Shown here one piece after another: positions 35,198 to 44,621 of a stretch of DNA of 64,000 nucleotides; within the stretch, counting starts at the first letter, position 1; each line of letters begins with the position of its first letter. The translations under genes were made by a program, and so were the position numbers. Below the pieces are notes generated by a model, which did no database searches, was not told the DNA's origin, and saw nothing but the letters and a program-made list of their open reading frames with translations. The DNA is taken from contig CAVOOI010000032.1 in the NCBI GenBank assembly GCA_963697455.1, positions 124,001 through 188,000 of the forward strand, in the 5' to 3' direction. Source of the DNA: JAFEDN01 sp963697455 (GTDB lineage Bacteria; Pseudomonadota; Gammaproteobacteria; Coxiellales; Coxiellaceae).

Positions 35198-36172
35198 ATG
35201 GTGAAAGTGGTCATTATACAATCAGAAGCGGTTGGGCAACGAATTGATAATTTTATATTCAAGCACTTAAAGGGGGTTCCTAAAGTAAGAGTTTATAGAG
35301 CGATACGTAATGGCGAAGTACGAGTGAATCAGGGCCGGATCAAACCAGACTATCGGGTACGGTTGGACGATAAGATCCGCATTCCGCCGTTAGCGGGGAC
35401 GGGGACGCAGCCGGTTAAACCGATGCTGCCCAGAGGTGAAGTCATTCAGGCAATTCGCGAAACGATCATTTATGAAGATGAAGGGCTCATTGTCATTGAT
35501 AAGCCTGCGGGGCTGCCGGTCCACGGTGGTTCAGGGATTCAAGGCGGGGTGATTGAATTATTAAGATTGGTTCGTCCTGAATTACGTTTCTTAGAATTGA
35601 TTCATCGTATTGATCGAGAAACTTCAGGGTGCTTGTTATTGGCAAAAAAGCGTCAGACATTATTATTCTGGCATCAGCATTTAAAAGAGCGCCGTGTCCG
35701 TAAACAATATATTGCATTGGTTAAAGGAGAATGGAAGGGTGGTTCTAAGCGGGTCGAAGCGCCTTTATTAAAGAATGTTCTGAGCAGCGGTGAACGCATG
35801 GTGAAAGTAGATGAAGAAGGTAAACCGGCAGTGACTCTGTTTCGTCCGTTGAAGATATTTAAAACAATGAGCTTAATTGAAGCGTCTCCCTTATCTGGCC
35901 GGACTCATCAAATACGGGTGCATTTGCAACATATTGGTTATCCCATTGTGGCGGATCCAAAATATGGTGATTCCAAATTTACTCAGGAAGTACGGCGCTT
36001 TGGTTTGAAGCGTTTATTTTTACATGCCGCCAGTATCAGTTGCCCCGGTGATGAAAAAACCGGCGAAGGCATGTTTGGCATTAGTGTATTGCTGGCGCCG
36101 GAACTCCAGGATTTCTTAGATAAGATAAAAGAAGTAGACGCCACCCTATTAAAACGCAACAATTCTCGGTGA
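35198..36172 (+). CDS. rluC: Ribosomal large subunit pseudouridine synthase C
   Basis: A 324-residue enzyme that makes pseudouridines in 23S rRNA. It has an N-terminal S4 RNA-binding domain (about 10-75: GQRIDNFIFKHLKGVPKVRVYRAIRNGEV) and the catalytic motif HRIDRETSGCLLLAKK with the active aspartate, then SGRTHQIRVHLQHIGYPIVADPKYG. The ATG at 35198 follows AAGG and matches family starts; the upstream open frame to 35108 is leader. RluC rather than RluD is indicated by its place divergent from rne. Confidence 0.93.
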   Translation: MVKVVIIQSEAVGQRIDNFIFKHLKGVPKVRVYRAIRNGEVRVNQGRIKPDYRVRLDDKIRIPPLAGTGTQPVKPMLPRGEVIQAIRETIIYEDEGLIVIDKPAGLPVHGGSGIQGGVIELLRLVRPELRFLELIHRIDRETSGCLLLAKKRQTLLFWHQHLKERRVRKQYIALVKGEWKGGSKRVEAPLLKNVLSSGERMVKVDEEGKPAVTLFRPLKIFKTMSLIEASPLSGRTHQIRVHLQHIGYPIVADPKYGDSKFTQEVRRFGLKRLFLHAASISCPGDEKTGEGMFGISVLLAPELQDFLDKIKEVDATLLKRNNSR

Positions 36173-36198
36173 ATATTAACCATTTGAGGGATCGCAAG

Positions 36199-36299
36199 GG
36201 GGAGAAGAGCGGAGCGATCTTCCCCTTCATTGATGTGTCCCAGCTTGGCTGGGACACAGCATATAAACCAGGAAGCAATTCTCGCGCAGCGGGAATTGC
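36199..36299. terminator. Three successive stem-loops between rluC and rpmF
   Basis: First, an imperfect GGGGAGAAGA...TCTTCCCC stem at about 36199-36225. Second, a perfect nine-base stem TGTCCCAGC/GCTGGGACA with a three-base loop at 36236-36256. Third, an eleven-base stem starting GCAATTCTCGC with loop GCA at 36275-36299. None has a long T-tract. They probably mark the end of rluC and may insulate the rpmF operon. Confidence 0.5.
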
Positions 36300-36375
36300 G
36301 AAAATGCTTGATTTTTCGTGTTCTCAGCGTTAATATTAGCCTCTTTTAATTACCGATTTCAATGGGAGATTGTCC

Positions 36376-36573
36376 ATGGCTGTACAAAAAAGCCGGGTTA
36401 CCCGCTCAAGACGTGGTATGCGCCGCTCGCATGACTCTATTTCTGCTGCATGTCTGTCAACTGAACAAATGACAGGTGAAAAGCACCTCCGTCACCATAT
36501 AGCACCTGATGGTTATTATAAGGGTGTACAGGTCATTAAGGTTAAGGTCGCCGCAGAAAAGAAAGAAGATTAA
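36376..36573 (+). CDS. rpmF: 50S ribosomal protein L32
   Basis: A 65-residue ribosomal protein: MAVQKSRVTRSRRGMRRSHDS and GEKHLRHHIAPDGYYKGVQVI are characteristic. The ATG at 36376 has GGGAG eight bases upstream. It heads the fatty-acid operon, the usual arrangement, but the yceD (DUF177) gene often found just before it is absent here. Confidence 0.96.
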   Translation: MAVQKSRVTRSRRGMRRSHDSISAACLSTEQMTGEKHLRHHIAPDGYYKGVQVIKVKVAAEKKED

Positions 36574-36579
36574 TTATCC

Positions 36580-37599
36580 ATGCTTAAAACCATTGCGCTG
36601 GATGCGATGGGCGGAGATTATGGCCCTGAAGTGGTCATTCCAGCAGGGTTACAAGTCTTAAAAAAACATTCTGATTTGCGCCTGATCTTTGTAGGCCGTC
36701 AAGAAATTATTTCCCCTTTGCTGGAACAATCTGGAACCGGCCTTGCTTCGCGTTGGAAAATTCACCATGCTGCGGAAGAAGTTGGGATGGATGAATCGCC
36801 CGCTTTAGCATTGCGGGGCAAGAAAGATTCTTCCATGCGCGTCGCTATCAACCTAGTCAAATCTCAAGAAGCACAAGCCTGTATTAGCGCGGGCAATACC
36901 GGAGCTTTGATGGCGACTTCCCGGTTCGTTCTTAAAACTTTACCCGGAATTGATCGCCCTGCGATTATCACTCGTTTTCCTACCATTCATGAATCTCAGC
37001 AAGTTCGTATTTTGGATTTAGGCGCTAATGTGGATTCAAGCGCTGAACACCTCTGTCAATTTGCAATGATGGGTTCAGTATTTGCTCAAGCGGTTGACAA
37101 TATTCCCAATCCTCGAATTGGATTGCTCAATATTGGCGAAGAAGCCATTAAGGGTAATGAGCAAGTCAAGCAAACCGCTGAACTATTGGCAAAGCAAAAA
37201 AATATTAATTATGTTGGATTTGTCGAAGGCAATACTATGTTTGAAGGCATGGTGGACGTAGTGGTTTGTGACGGTTTTATTGGTAATATCGCCTTAAAAG
37301 CTGCGGAGGGCGTGGCGCATTTGATTGCCCATTATGCCAAGCAAGCATTTTCGCAGAATTGGTTGACTAAATTAGCCGTGCTTCCCGCATTGCCGATATT
37401 AGCCCAATTAAAGAAAAAAGTAGACCCACAGCGGCGCAACGGGGCTATTTTGCTGGGATTGACTGGGATAGTGGTAAAAAGCCACGGGCGAGCGGATGTC
37501 ATAGGATTTGCAACGGCAATTGAAGAAGCTTTTTTAGAAATTGAAAAAGATATCCCTGCTTTAATTGCGCAAGGTTTGAAAAGTAATATCTTAGATTAA
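36580..37599 (+). CDS. plsX: Phosphate acyltransferase PlsX
   Basis: A 339-residue peripheral enzyme that makes acyl-phosphate from acyl-ACP for phospholipid synthesis. IALDAMGGDYGPEVVIPAG at the N-terminus, SAGNTGALMA, NIGEEAIKGNEQVK and VCDGFIGNIALK are family signatures. It begins six bases after rpmF and precedes fabH, the standard order. Confidence 0.96.
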   Translation: MLKTIALDAMGGDYGPEVVIPAGLQVLKKHSDLRLIFVGRQEIISPLLEQSGTGLASRWKIHHAAEEVGMDESPALALRGKKDSSMRVAINLVKSQEAQACISAGNTGALMATSRFVLKTLPGIDRPAIITRFPTIHESQQVRILDLGANVDSSAEHLCQFAMMGSVFAQAVDNIPNPRIGLLNIGEEAIKGNEQVKQTAELLAKQKNINYVGFVEGNTMFEGMVDVVVCDGFIGNIALKAAEGVAHLIAHYAKQAFSQNWLTKLAVLPALPILAQLKKKVDPQRRNGAILLGLTGIVVKSHGRADVIGFATAIEEAFLEIEKDIPALIAQGLKSNILD

Positions 37600-37616
37600 A
37601 TTTGGATTATATCATA

Positions 37617-38573
37617 ATGATTTATAGCAAAATTATTGGTGTTGGGTCTTACTTACCTGAAACTGTGTTAACCAACGCTGATTTAGAAAAGATTGTGGAA
37701 ACTACGGATGAATGGATTGTCCAGCGAGTGGGGGTTCGTGAACGCCATGTTATTGGAAAAAGCAATGATACTGTTTCCACTATGGCAGTTAAGGCCGCGC
37801 GCCGTGCATTAGAGAACGCACAATTAGCCCCTGCCGATATAGATATGGTGATTGTTTGTACCGCGACCAGCGATTATCTTTTTCCTAGCGTAGCTTGTAT
37901 TGTCCAGCAGGAGCTTCAGATCAAAAATAAATGCCCGGCTTTTGATTTAAACGCCGCTTGCGCAGGTTTTATTTACGGTTTAAGTGTTATAGATCAATTT
38001 ATTAAAAGCAATACTGTACGTAATGCATTAGTTGTTGGGGTCGATGCGCTGACCAAAACGGTCGACTGGAAGGATCGCAGCACCTGTGTTTTGTTTGGTG
38101 ATGGCGCGGGGGCGGTAGTATTGCAACAGTCCTCAGAGCCCGGGATTTTAGCCACCCATATTCACGCCGATGGTTGTTATACCGATGCTCTATATGCGAA
38201 AAGTACTTTATGGAATCCTGAATCACCTTATGTTTACATGAGAGGTAACACTGTATTTAAAATTGCCGTGACTCAGTTAGGCAATATCGTTGATGAAACC
38301 CTAGCTAAAAGTGGGTTAAAAAAAGAAGATGTGGATTGGTTGATTCCGCATCAAGCCAATTCACGGATTATCGAGGCAACCGCTAAACGCTTGAATTTGC
38401 CTATGGAGCGGGTGGTGTTAACGGTTGCAGAACACGGCAATACGTCGGCGGCGTCTGTGCCGCTGGCCTTAGATCATGCTTTAAAATTAGGCAGAATCAA
38501 GCATGGCGAAATTTTAATGTTAGAAGCTTTTGGCGCAGGGCTCGCTTGGGGTTCGGCTTTAATCAAATATTAG
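37617..38573 (+). CDS. fabH: 3-oxoacyl-ACP synthase III
   Basis: A 318-residue condensing enzyme that starts fatty acid synthesis from acetyl-CoA and malonyl-ACP. The catalytic triad is visible: Cys115 in NAACAGF, His245 in PHQAN and Asn275 in HGNTSAAS. The ATG at 37617 is preferred to an upstream TTG because FabH proteins begin close to YSKIIGVGSYLPE. It is co-transcribed with plsX and fabD by spacing. Confidence 0.96.
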   Translation: MIYSKIIGVGSYLPETVLTNADLEKIVETTDEWIVQRVGVRERHVIGKSNDTVSTMAVKAARRALENAQLAPADIDMVIVCTATSDYLFPSVACIVQQELQIKNKCPAFDLNAACAGFIYGLSVIDQFIKSNTVRNALVVGVDALTKTVDWKDRSTCVLFGDGAGAVVLQQSSEPGILATHIHADGCYTDALYAKSTLWNPESPYVYMRGNTVFKIAVTQLGNIVDETLAKSGLKKEDVDWLIPHQANSRIIEATAKRLNLPMERVVLTVAEHGNTSAASVPLALDHALKLGRIKHGEILMLEAFGAGLAWGSALIKY

Positions 38574-38576
38574 ACG

Positions 38577-39530
38577 ATGAAGATGAAGAAAATTGCAGTA
38601 GTTTTTCCCGGACAGGGTTCTCAATCCGTAGGTATGTTGTCGGCGATGGCGGAAGAACCGGTGATTCGGCAAACTTTTGCTGAAGCCAGCGAAACTTTAG
38701 GCTATGACGTGTGGCAGCTAGCTCAACAAGGGCCGGAAGAGCGGCTTAATCAAACCGAATATACGCAGCCAGCATTATTGACTGCTTCTATCGCTATCTG
38801 GCGACATTGGCAAACTTTACAAGCATTGACACCCTCTTTGCTGGCGGGCCATAGTTTAGGTGAATACAGCGCCTTAGTAGCAGCGCAAGCGCTGTCATTT
38901 AATGATGCTCTCCAGTTAGTTGCTAAACGCGGCCAGTACATGCAAAAAGCAGTTGCGCCCGGAGTAGGGGCAATGGCTGCAATCGTTGGATTAGAAGATA
39001 GTAAAATCATTGACTTATGCAACGAAGCTCGTCAAAAAGATGAGATATTAAGTCCTGCTAATTTTAATTCTATCGGTCAAATTGTTATTGCTGGACATAG
39101 TGCATCAATCGATAGAGCTATCGAGTTAGCGCAGTCGCAAGGCGCTAAAATGGCCAAACGGATTCCAGTCAGCGTGCCTTCTCATTGCGGTTTGATGAGT
39201 GCAGCGGCGGCCCAGTTAAAACAAGATTTGCTGAAAGTGGATATTCAGCCACCCAAAATTCCCGTAATTCATAATTATGACGTGAGTCCCCATCCTGATC
39301 CAACGGCTATTCGTCAGGCGCTTACTCAACAACTGACCAGCCCGGTGCGATGGGTCGAAACTATCCAACTGATAGAGAAAAATGGCGTCGAAGTCATTAT
39401 TGAATGCGGGCCTGGTAAAGTGTTAACCGGTCTCAATAAACGGATTAGTCAAACCCTAACCACCTATCCATGCACCGACCCTGAGCTTATTGCTAAAGCT
39501 ATGCAGGCCATGATAAAGGAGATTTTATGA
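38577..39530 (+). CDS. fabD: Malonyl-CoA:ACP transacylase
   Basis: A 317-residue enzyme that loads malonyl onto ACP. FPGQGSQSVGML near the N-terminus, the nucleophile Ser93 in GHSLGEYSALV, the arginine in AKRGQYMQ and the histidine in VPSHCGLM are present. It begins three bases after fabH and overlaps fabG by four bases. A second in-frame ATG two codons later could also serve as start. Confidence 0.96.
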   Translation: MKMKKIAVVFPGQGSQSVGMLSAMAEEPVIRQTFAEASETLGYDVWQLAQQGPEERLNQTEYTQPALLTASIAIWRHWQTLQALTPSLLAGHSLGEYSALVAAQALSFNDALQLVAKRGQYMQKAVAPGVGAMAAIVGLEDSKIIDLCNEARQKDEILSPANFNSIGQIVIAGHSASIDRAIELAQSQGAKMAKRIPVSVPSHCGLMSAAAAQLKQDLLKVDIQPPKIPVIHNYDVSPHPDPTAIRQALTQQLTSPVRWVETIQLIEKNGVEVIIECGPGKVLTGLNKRISQTLTTYPCTDPELIAKAMQAMIKEIL

Positions 39531-40273
39531 AGTCATTAGCAGGAAAAATTGCCCTGGTTACCGGCGCTAGCCGTGGGATTGGCCGCGCTATCGCTTTAGA
39601 GCTGGGGCGGCAAGGAGCGGTAGTGGCCGGTACGGCGACTACCCGGGAAGGTGCTGAAAAAATCAGCGCCGCTTTGAATGCTGAGCATATTCAAGGGGGT
39701 GGCTACGCTTTAGATGTGCGTGACTCAGAAGCTGTGCAAAATGTAGTTGCCAAAGTACAGACTGATCACGGACCAATTGCTATTTTAGTCAATAACGCGG
39801 GTATCCATCGCGATAATTTATTACTGCGCATGAAAGATGAACAATGGGACGAGGTCATTAACACCAATTTATCCGCGGTCTTCAGAATGAGTAAATTTTG
39901 CTTAAAATCAATGGTTAAACAGCGGGCCGGCCGAATTATCAATATTACTTCGGTGGTGGGAGTGATGGGCAACCCAGGCCAGGCTAATTACTGTGCAGCA
40001 AAAGCGGGGGTGATTGGATTTACCAAAGCGCTGGCCTTGGAAATGGCGGCTTATGGCATCACTGTCAATGCCGTGGCGCCCGGTTTTATTGAGACGGATA
40101 TGACCAGTCAGTTGACTCCTGAACAGCGCGAGTGGATCTCTGGAAAAATTCCCATGAAACGCAGCGGAACGGTTGAAGATATTGCTAATATTGTGGTATT
40201 TTTGGCATCAGATCAGGCGGCCTATATCACCGGTCAGACATTGCATGTTAATGGTGGAATGTGTATGGTATAA
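39527..40273 (+). CDS. fabG: 3-oxoacyl-ACP reductase
   Basis: A 248-residue NADPH-dependent short-chain reductase. The cofactor motif is VTGASRGIGRAIA, NNAG lies at about 91-94, the catalytic serine is in NITSVVG, and Tyr155 and Lys159 lie in YCAAKAG. It is translationally coupled to fabD (ATGA). The 82-base gap before acpP probably holds a separate acpP signal, since ACP is needed in excess. Confidence 0.96.
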   Translation: MKSLAGKIALVTGASRGIGRAIALELGRQGAVVAGTATTREGAEKISAALNAEHIQGGGYALDVRDSEAVQNVVAKVQTDHGPIAILVNNAGIHRDNLLLRMKDEQWDEVINTNLSAVFRMSKFCLKSMVKQRAGRIINITSVVGVMGNPGQANYCAAKAGVIGFTKALALEMAAYGITVNAVAPGFIETDMTSQLTPEQREWISGKIPMKRSGTVEDIANIVVFLASDQAAYITGQTLHVNGGMCMV

Positions 40274-40355
40274 TGCAGCGATTCCAAGCAACCTCCTGAC
40301 GTAATGGGGGTTCGCAAGTTGGTCATTAATCTTATTTAACTTTGAGGATTGAATT

Positions 40356-40610
40356 ATGGCAGCAACTGTTGCAGAACGCGTCGAAAAGATTGTCATAGAA
40401 CAATTAGGGGTCAAGGCAGAAGATATCTCCAAAGATTCATCTTTTGTCGATGATTTAGGCGCAGATTCTTTAGATACCGTTGAGTTAGTGATGGCGTTAG
40501 AAGAAGAATTTGGTATTGAAATTCAAGATGAGGAAGCTGAGAAAATTACGACGATTCAGCAAGCCATCGATTTTATCGAAAAACAAAAGCAGAAAGAGAA
40601 AGTTGCTTAA
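40356..40610 (+). CDS. acpP: Acyl carrier protein
   Basis: An 84-residue acidic four-helix carrier. Ser38 in GADSLDTVELVMALEEEF is the 4'-phosphopantetheine site. The N-terminus ATVAERVEKIVIEQLGVKAEDI is typical, and a lysine-rich tail (EKQKQKEKVA) is slightly longer than in E. coli. GAGGA lies just before the ATG. Its stop overlaps the first base of fabF. Confidence 0.97.
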   Translation: MAATVAERVEKIVIEQLGVKAEDISKDSSFVDDLGADSLDTVELVMALEEEFGIEIQDEEAEKITTIQQAIDFIEKQKQKEKVA

Positions 40611-41860
40611 TGAGCTATTTTCAAGGTAAAAGAAGAGTTGTTGTCACTGGGCTGGGAATTGTCAGCCCAGTAGGCAATACTATAGATTCTGCGTGGGATG
40701 CGATTTCACACGGCAAAAGTGGGGTAGGCCCGATTACTGCTTTTGATCCCGCTTTGTTGCCTACTAAATTTGCAGCGCAGATAAAAAACTTTGATCCTAG
40801 CTTAAGTTTAACTGATAAAGAAATTCGCCGGACGGATTTTTTTGTACAGTTCGCTGTCGAAGCCGCTCGCCAGGCTATGGTAGATTCCGGGCTTGAAGTG
40901 ACTGAACAGTTGGCTCCGCGTGTGGGAGTTGCGATCGGTTCAGGAATAGGCGGTTTGCCAGGTATTGAAGACAATTGCTTAGCTTTAAATAGCGGTGGCC
41001 CACGGAAAATTTCTCCCTTCTTTATCCCTGGTAGCATTATTAATATGGCAGCGGGTTTAGTATCGATGAAGCACCATTTAATGGGGCCGAATATCTCGAT
41101 TGTGACCGCTTGCACTACAGGTTCTCATAATATTGGCCATGCTGCCCGGATGATACTCCACGGCGATGCCGACGCGATGGTTGCCGGCGGAGCAGAAATG
41201 TCTACGACTATGCTAGGCATAGGCGGATTTAATGCTATCAAAGCCCTCTCTACCCGGAATGACGAACCGGAAAAAGCTTGCCGCCCCTGGGACAAAGACC
41301 GCGATGGCTTTATTTTGGGTGAAGGCGCAGGTGTGCTGATATTAGAAGAACTTGAATTTGCTAAGCGCCGCGGCGCTAAAATTTATGCTGAGTTATCGGG
41401 ATTTGGAATGAGTGGTGATGCTTATCACATGACCGCGCCTTGTCCAGATGGCGCCGGTTTCGTGTTATCTATGAATAGTGCTTTAGCTGATGCCGGTATC
41501 GCTTTGGATCAAGTTGATTATATTAATGCCCATGCCACCTCGACTATGGCAGATGTCATTGAAGCGCTTGCGGTGAAAAAAGTATTTGGGGACCATGCCT
41601 ATAAACTCGCAGTCAGTTCCACCAAATCAATGACCGGCCATTTATTAGGTGCAGCCGGTGCAGTGGAGGCCATTTTTTCAATATTAGCGATTCGTGATCA
41701 AATAGCTCCTCCAACCATTAATTTAGATAATCCTGATGAAGGTTGTGATCTTAACTTTGTGGCGCATTCAGCTCAACAACGCAAGATTGACGTGGTAGTA
41801 TCCAATTCTTTCGGTTTTGGAGGCACTAACGGAACGTTAGTTTTCCGGCGATTATCTTAG
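40610..41860 (+). CDS. fabF: 3-oxoacyl-ACP synthase II
   Basis: A 416-residue elongating condensing enzyme. Cys168 in VTACTTGSH, a histidine in INAHATSTM and another in KSMTGHLLGAAGAVE form the Cys-His-His active site. The N-terminus RRVVVTGLGIVSPVG is typical. It overlaps acpP by one base. FabB-type activity is not excluded, but position and length point to FabF. Confidence 0.96.
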   Translation: MSYFQGKRRVVVTGLGIVSPVGNTIDSAWDAISHGKSGVGPITAFDPALLPTKFAAQIKNFDPSLSLTDKEIRRTDFFVQFAVEAARQAMVDSGLEVTEQLAPRVGVAIGSGIGGLPGIEDNCLALNSGGPRKISPFFIPGSIINMAAGLVSMKHHLMGPNISIVTACTTGSHNIGHAARMILHGDADAMVAGGAEMSTTMLGIGGFNAIKALSTRNDEPEKACRPWDKDRDGFILGEGAGVLILEELEFAKRRGAKIYAELSGFGMSGDAYHMTAPCPDGAGFVLSMNSALADAGIALDQVDYINAHATSTMADVIEALAVKKVFGDHAYKLAVSSTKSMTGHLLGAAGAVEAIFSILAIRDQIAPPTINLDNPDEGCDLNFVAHSAQQRKIDVVVSNSFGFGGTNGTLVFRRLS

Positions 41861-41869
41861 GTTCCCCAG

Positions 41870-42949
41870 ATGGGTAAGCATGGGTTAGTGCGACGCATCT
41901 GTCTTGCTGGTTTATTCTTGGTCTTGTTAGCGGTGATCCGGGAAGGATGGGAATGGCATCATTTCGCTTCCACGCCAATGCTGCGCACGGGTTACACTAC
42001 CGTCATTGTTACGCCTAATTTAACCCTCAAACAATTGGCTAATCAGCTTCACGACCGTAAGTTATTATCTCATCCCCGGTTCTTTGTGTTACTGGCTCAT
42101 CAGCGGGGTGATTCAGATAAGTTAAAGATGGGTGAATACGGGATTGATTCGCATACTTCGCCTAATCAGCTACTCACAGATATGGTTGCCGGTAAAGTAG
42201 TGATGCGCAAACTGACCTTTGTTGAGGGTACCACTATGCGCCAGATCCGCGAAATACTGCTAAACGACGATGCATTGCAGCATATTGCAGTCAAACAAAC
42301 TGATCAAGAAATGATGGCCGGCCTGGGACATCCCGGCGAATACTCCGAGGGGCGATTTTTCCCAGACACTTACGTTTACACCTGGGGCAATAAGGATACG
42401 GTTATATTGCAGCAGGCCTATCAACGCATGGCGACTTTATTGGCTCAGGAATGGTTACAACGCGACAGCAATTTACCTTATAAAACACCGGATGAAGCCT
42501 TGGTAGTGGCGTCTTTAGTGGAGAGTGAAGCCGTTCTGCCTGCCGAACGCCCAGTGATCGCCGGGGTTATACTGCGGCGACTGCAAAAAAATATGAATTT
42601 GCAGGTGGATCCAACAGTGATCTATGGCGTGGGTAAACCCTATGGTTCAATCATTACTGTAGAGGATTTACACAACGATAATCCTTATAATACTTACTTG
42701 CATTCAGGATTGCCGCCGACTGCTATTAATATGCCGAGTGCGGCCTCTATTTATGCAGCATTTCATCCAGCGGCGGGAGATGCGTTATATTATGTGGCGC
42801 GAGGCGATGGCGGCCACCGGTTTTCGGCCACCTACCCGGAACATTTACAAGCAGTACAAAAATACCGGCAGTATAAAAAATCTGAAGCAACTCAGCAAAA
42901 ATGGCTTGGATTAGGCTTATTTATTGCACGTTCTGCAGGCCTATATTAA
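41870..42949 (+). CDS. mltG: Endolytic murein transglycosylase MltG
   Basis: A 359-residue inner-membrane enzyme that cleaves nascent glycan strands and so helps set their length. One N-terminal transmembrane segment (about 9-25: ICLAGLFLVLLAVI) precedes a LysM-like region. The YceG domain carries the catalytic glutamate in VASLVESEAVLPAERPVIAGV, then NLQVDPTVIYG and YNTYLHSGLPPTAINMPS. The order fabF-mltG-tmk-holB is the common gammaproteobacterial arrangement. Confidence 0.94.
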   Translation: MGKHGLVRRICLAGLFLVLLAVIREGWEWHHFASTPMLRTGYTTVIVTPNLTLKQLANQLHDRKLLSHPRFFVLLAHQRGDSDKLKMGEYGIDSHTSPNQLLTDMVAGKVVMRKLTFVEGTTMRQIREILLNDDALQHIAVKQTDQEMMAGLGHPGEYSEGRFFPDTYVYTWGNKDTVILQQAYQRMATLLAQEWLQRDSNLPYKTPDEALVVASLVESEAVLPAERPVIAGVILRRLQKNMNLQVDPTVIYGVGKPYGSIITVEDLHNDNPYNTYLHSGLPPTAINMPSAASIYAAFHPAAGDALYYVARGDGGHRFSATYPEHLQAVQKYRQYKKSEATQQKWLGLGLFIARSAGLY

Positions 42950-42958
42950 GGGTAAGAT

Positions 42959-43582
42959 ATGAAATCTAATTATTTTATTTCGTTTGAAGGAATCGAGGGT
43001 GTAGGCAAGAGTACGGCGATTAAATTTTTTACGGCGCAATTAAGCGCCCGGCATATCGATTTTGCATTAAATCGTGAACCTGGCGGCTCCGAGATTTCAG
43101 AAGATATTCGCCATGTGCTACTGAACCATCATTCAGATTTGATGTGTTTAGAAACCGAATTATTATTGATGTTCGCTTGTCGTGCGCAAAATATTAATCA
43201 GGTTATTAAACCAGCACTGCAAAGTGGAAAATGGGTGATTACGGATCGGTTTACTGACGCCAGCTATGCCTATCAAGGTTATGGACGAGGTATGCCGGCA
43301 GCAAAAATCGCCGCTTTAGCGGATTGGGTACAGGGCCATCTACAACCGGATATCACTTTTTTGCTCGACGCTCCCGCTCATGTCGGCCTTGAGCGATTAA
43401 AGAATCGGCGCAATAAAGACCGGATTGAAAGTGAAGCCATAGAATTTTTTGAACGGGTACGCCAGGGTTATTTACAATTAGCGGCGGCTGAACCTCAGCG
43501 CTTTAGACTGATTCATGCGGGCGAACCATTGATCGATGTTCAGCAACAATTATTATCAGAACTGGATAAAATCATTGAATAA
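42959..43582 (+). CDS. tmk: Thymidylate kinase
   Basis: A 207-residue kinase that converts dTMP to dTDP. The P-loop is FEGIEGVGKST, the nucleoside-binding motif is TDRFTDASYAYQG and the lid region is RLKNRRNKDRIE. It starts nine bases after mltG and its end overlaps the holB start. Confidence 0.95.
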   Translation: MKSNYFISFEGIEGVGKSTAIKFFTAQLSARHIDFALNREPGGSEISEDIRHVLLNHHSDLMCLETELLLMFACRAQNINQVIKPALQSGKWVITDRFTDASYAYQGYGRGMPAAKIAALADWVQGHLQPDITFLLDAPAHVGLERLKNRRNKDRIESEAIEFFERVRQGYLQLAAAEPQRFRLIHAGEPLIDVQQQLLSELDKIIE

Positions 43583-44621
43583 TCTATATCCGTGGCAAAA
43601 TCGCCAGTGGCAACACTTATTATCCCAATATCAGCAACAGCGATTGCCCCATGCATTGTTATTGAGCGGTGCTATGGGTTTAGGCAAACTAGCATTTGCG
43701 CAGCGATTTGCAGAATATCTTTTATGTAAATCTCCGTCTACTCAAGCTTGCGGACAATGTTCTGGGTGTCATTTAATTCGGGCCAATAATCATCCGGATT
43801 TGCTGTGCATCTTTCCTGAGGAAAATGGAAAGAATATTAAAGTGGATCAGATTCGCGAGATGGTGATCACGCTCAATCAAACTGCGCAGCGCACTGGCTA
43901 TAAAGTAGTGATGCTTGCGCCTGCGGAAGCATTAAATAAAGCGGCAGCGAATGCACTACTCAAAACTTTGGAAGAACCGGCGGGAAAAGTAATCTTTATT
44001 TTAGTCAGTCACCAGCCCAAGGCTTTGCCGGCCACAGTCTTTAGCCGGTGTCAGCAAATCCAGTTTTTCGGCCAAGAGCACGCGAATCTTTGGTTAGCGG
44101 AGCAGTTGCAGCAGACTGATCAGCCGGTGGCGAATGCAGATTTACTGCTGAGGATCGCGGAATATGCGCCATTGCGAGCGCTAAGTTTAGCGCAAAATAA
44201 TTATTTAAATTTACGCGGCCAATTATTGGCGCATTTGCAGGCAATTAGTCAGCGACAAGGGACTTTACTCGCGCCGGTAGCAGATTATTTGAAGCAAGAT
44301 TTATTGCTATGGACTGAGGCTTTTATTTCTCTCGCGACAGATATGCTGCGTTTGCAGCTGGGAGTTGAATTGCAATGGTTGATGAATCAAGATTGTCTGC
44401 CGCAGCTCCAGCCATTAGCTCAGGCTTGTGCGTTAGCAATGCTGCTGGAATTGCTTGCCAAATTAAGTCTGGCACGCCAAGCATTGCTCAATACTCAAGT
44501 CCATTTGAATAATCAACTTTTAATAGAGAGCCTGTTAATTTATTTCGACAATTGCTTTGCTCTCAATCACCGCAAACAGTTTGTACCAGAATCGCTGCGA
44601 CTTCATACGGATTCGCGTTAG
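43575..44621 (+). CDS. holB: DNA polymerase III delta-prime subunit
   Basis: Part of the clamp-loader complex. The protein begins NNLYPWQNRQWQHLLSQYQQQRLPHALLLSGA, then has the zinc module with four cysteines (CKSPSTQACGQCSGC) and the SRC-type motif FSRCQQI. No ATG fits; the TTG at 43575 lies where homologues start and overlaps tmk by eight bases. About 348 residues. Its last 59 bases overlap the 3' end of glnA on the other strand. Confidence 0.88.
   Translation: MNNLYPWQNRQWQHLLSQYQQQRLPHALLLSGAMGLGKLAFAQRFAEYLLCKSPSTQACGQCSGCHLIRANNHPDLLCIFPEENGKNIKVDQIREMVITLNQTAQRTGYKVVMLAPAEALNKAAANALLKTLEEPAGKVIFILVSHQPKALPATVFSRCQQIQFFGQEHANLWLAEQLQQTDQPVANADLLLRIAEYAPLRALSLAQNNYLNLRGQLLAHLQAISQRQGTLLAPVADYLKQDLLLWTEAFISLATDMLRLQLGVELQWLMNQDCLPQLQPLAQACALAMLLELLAKLSLARQALLNTQVHLNNQLLIESLLIYFDNCFALNHRKQFVPESLRLHTDSR

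Noticed and set aside
40274..40355. Riboswitch or attenuator before acpP
   Set aside because: Only a weak, interrupted stem (CCAA..AACC / GGTT..TTGG) can be drawn; not enough to support a named element.
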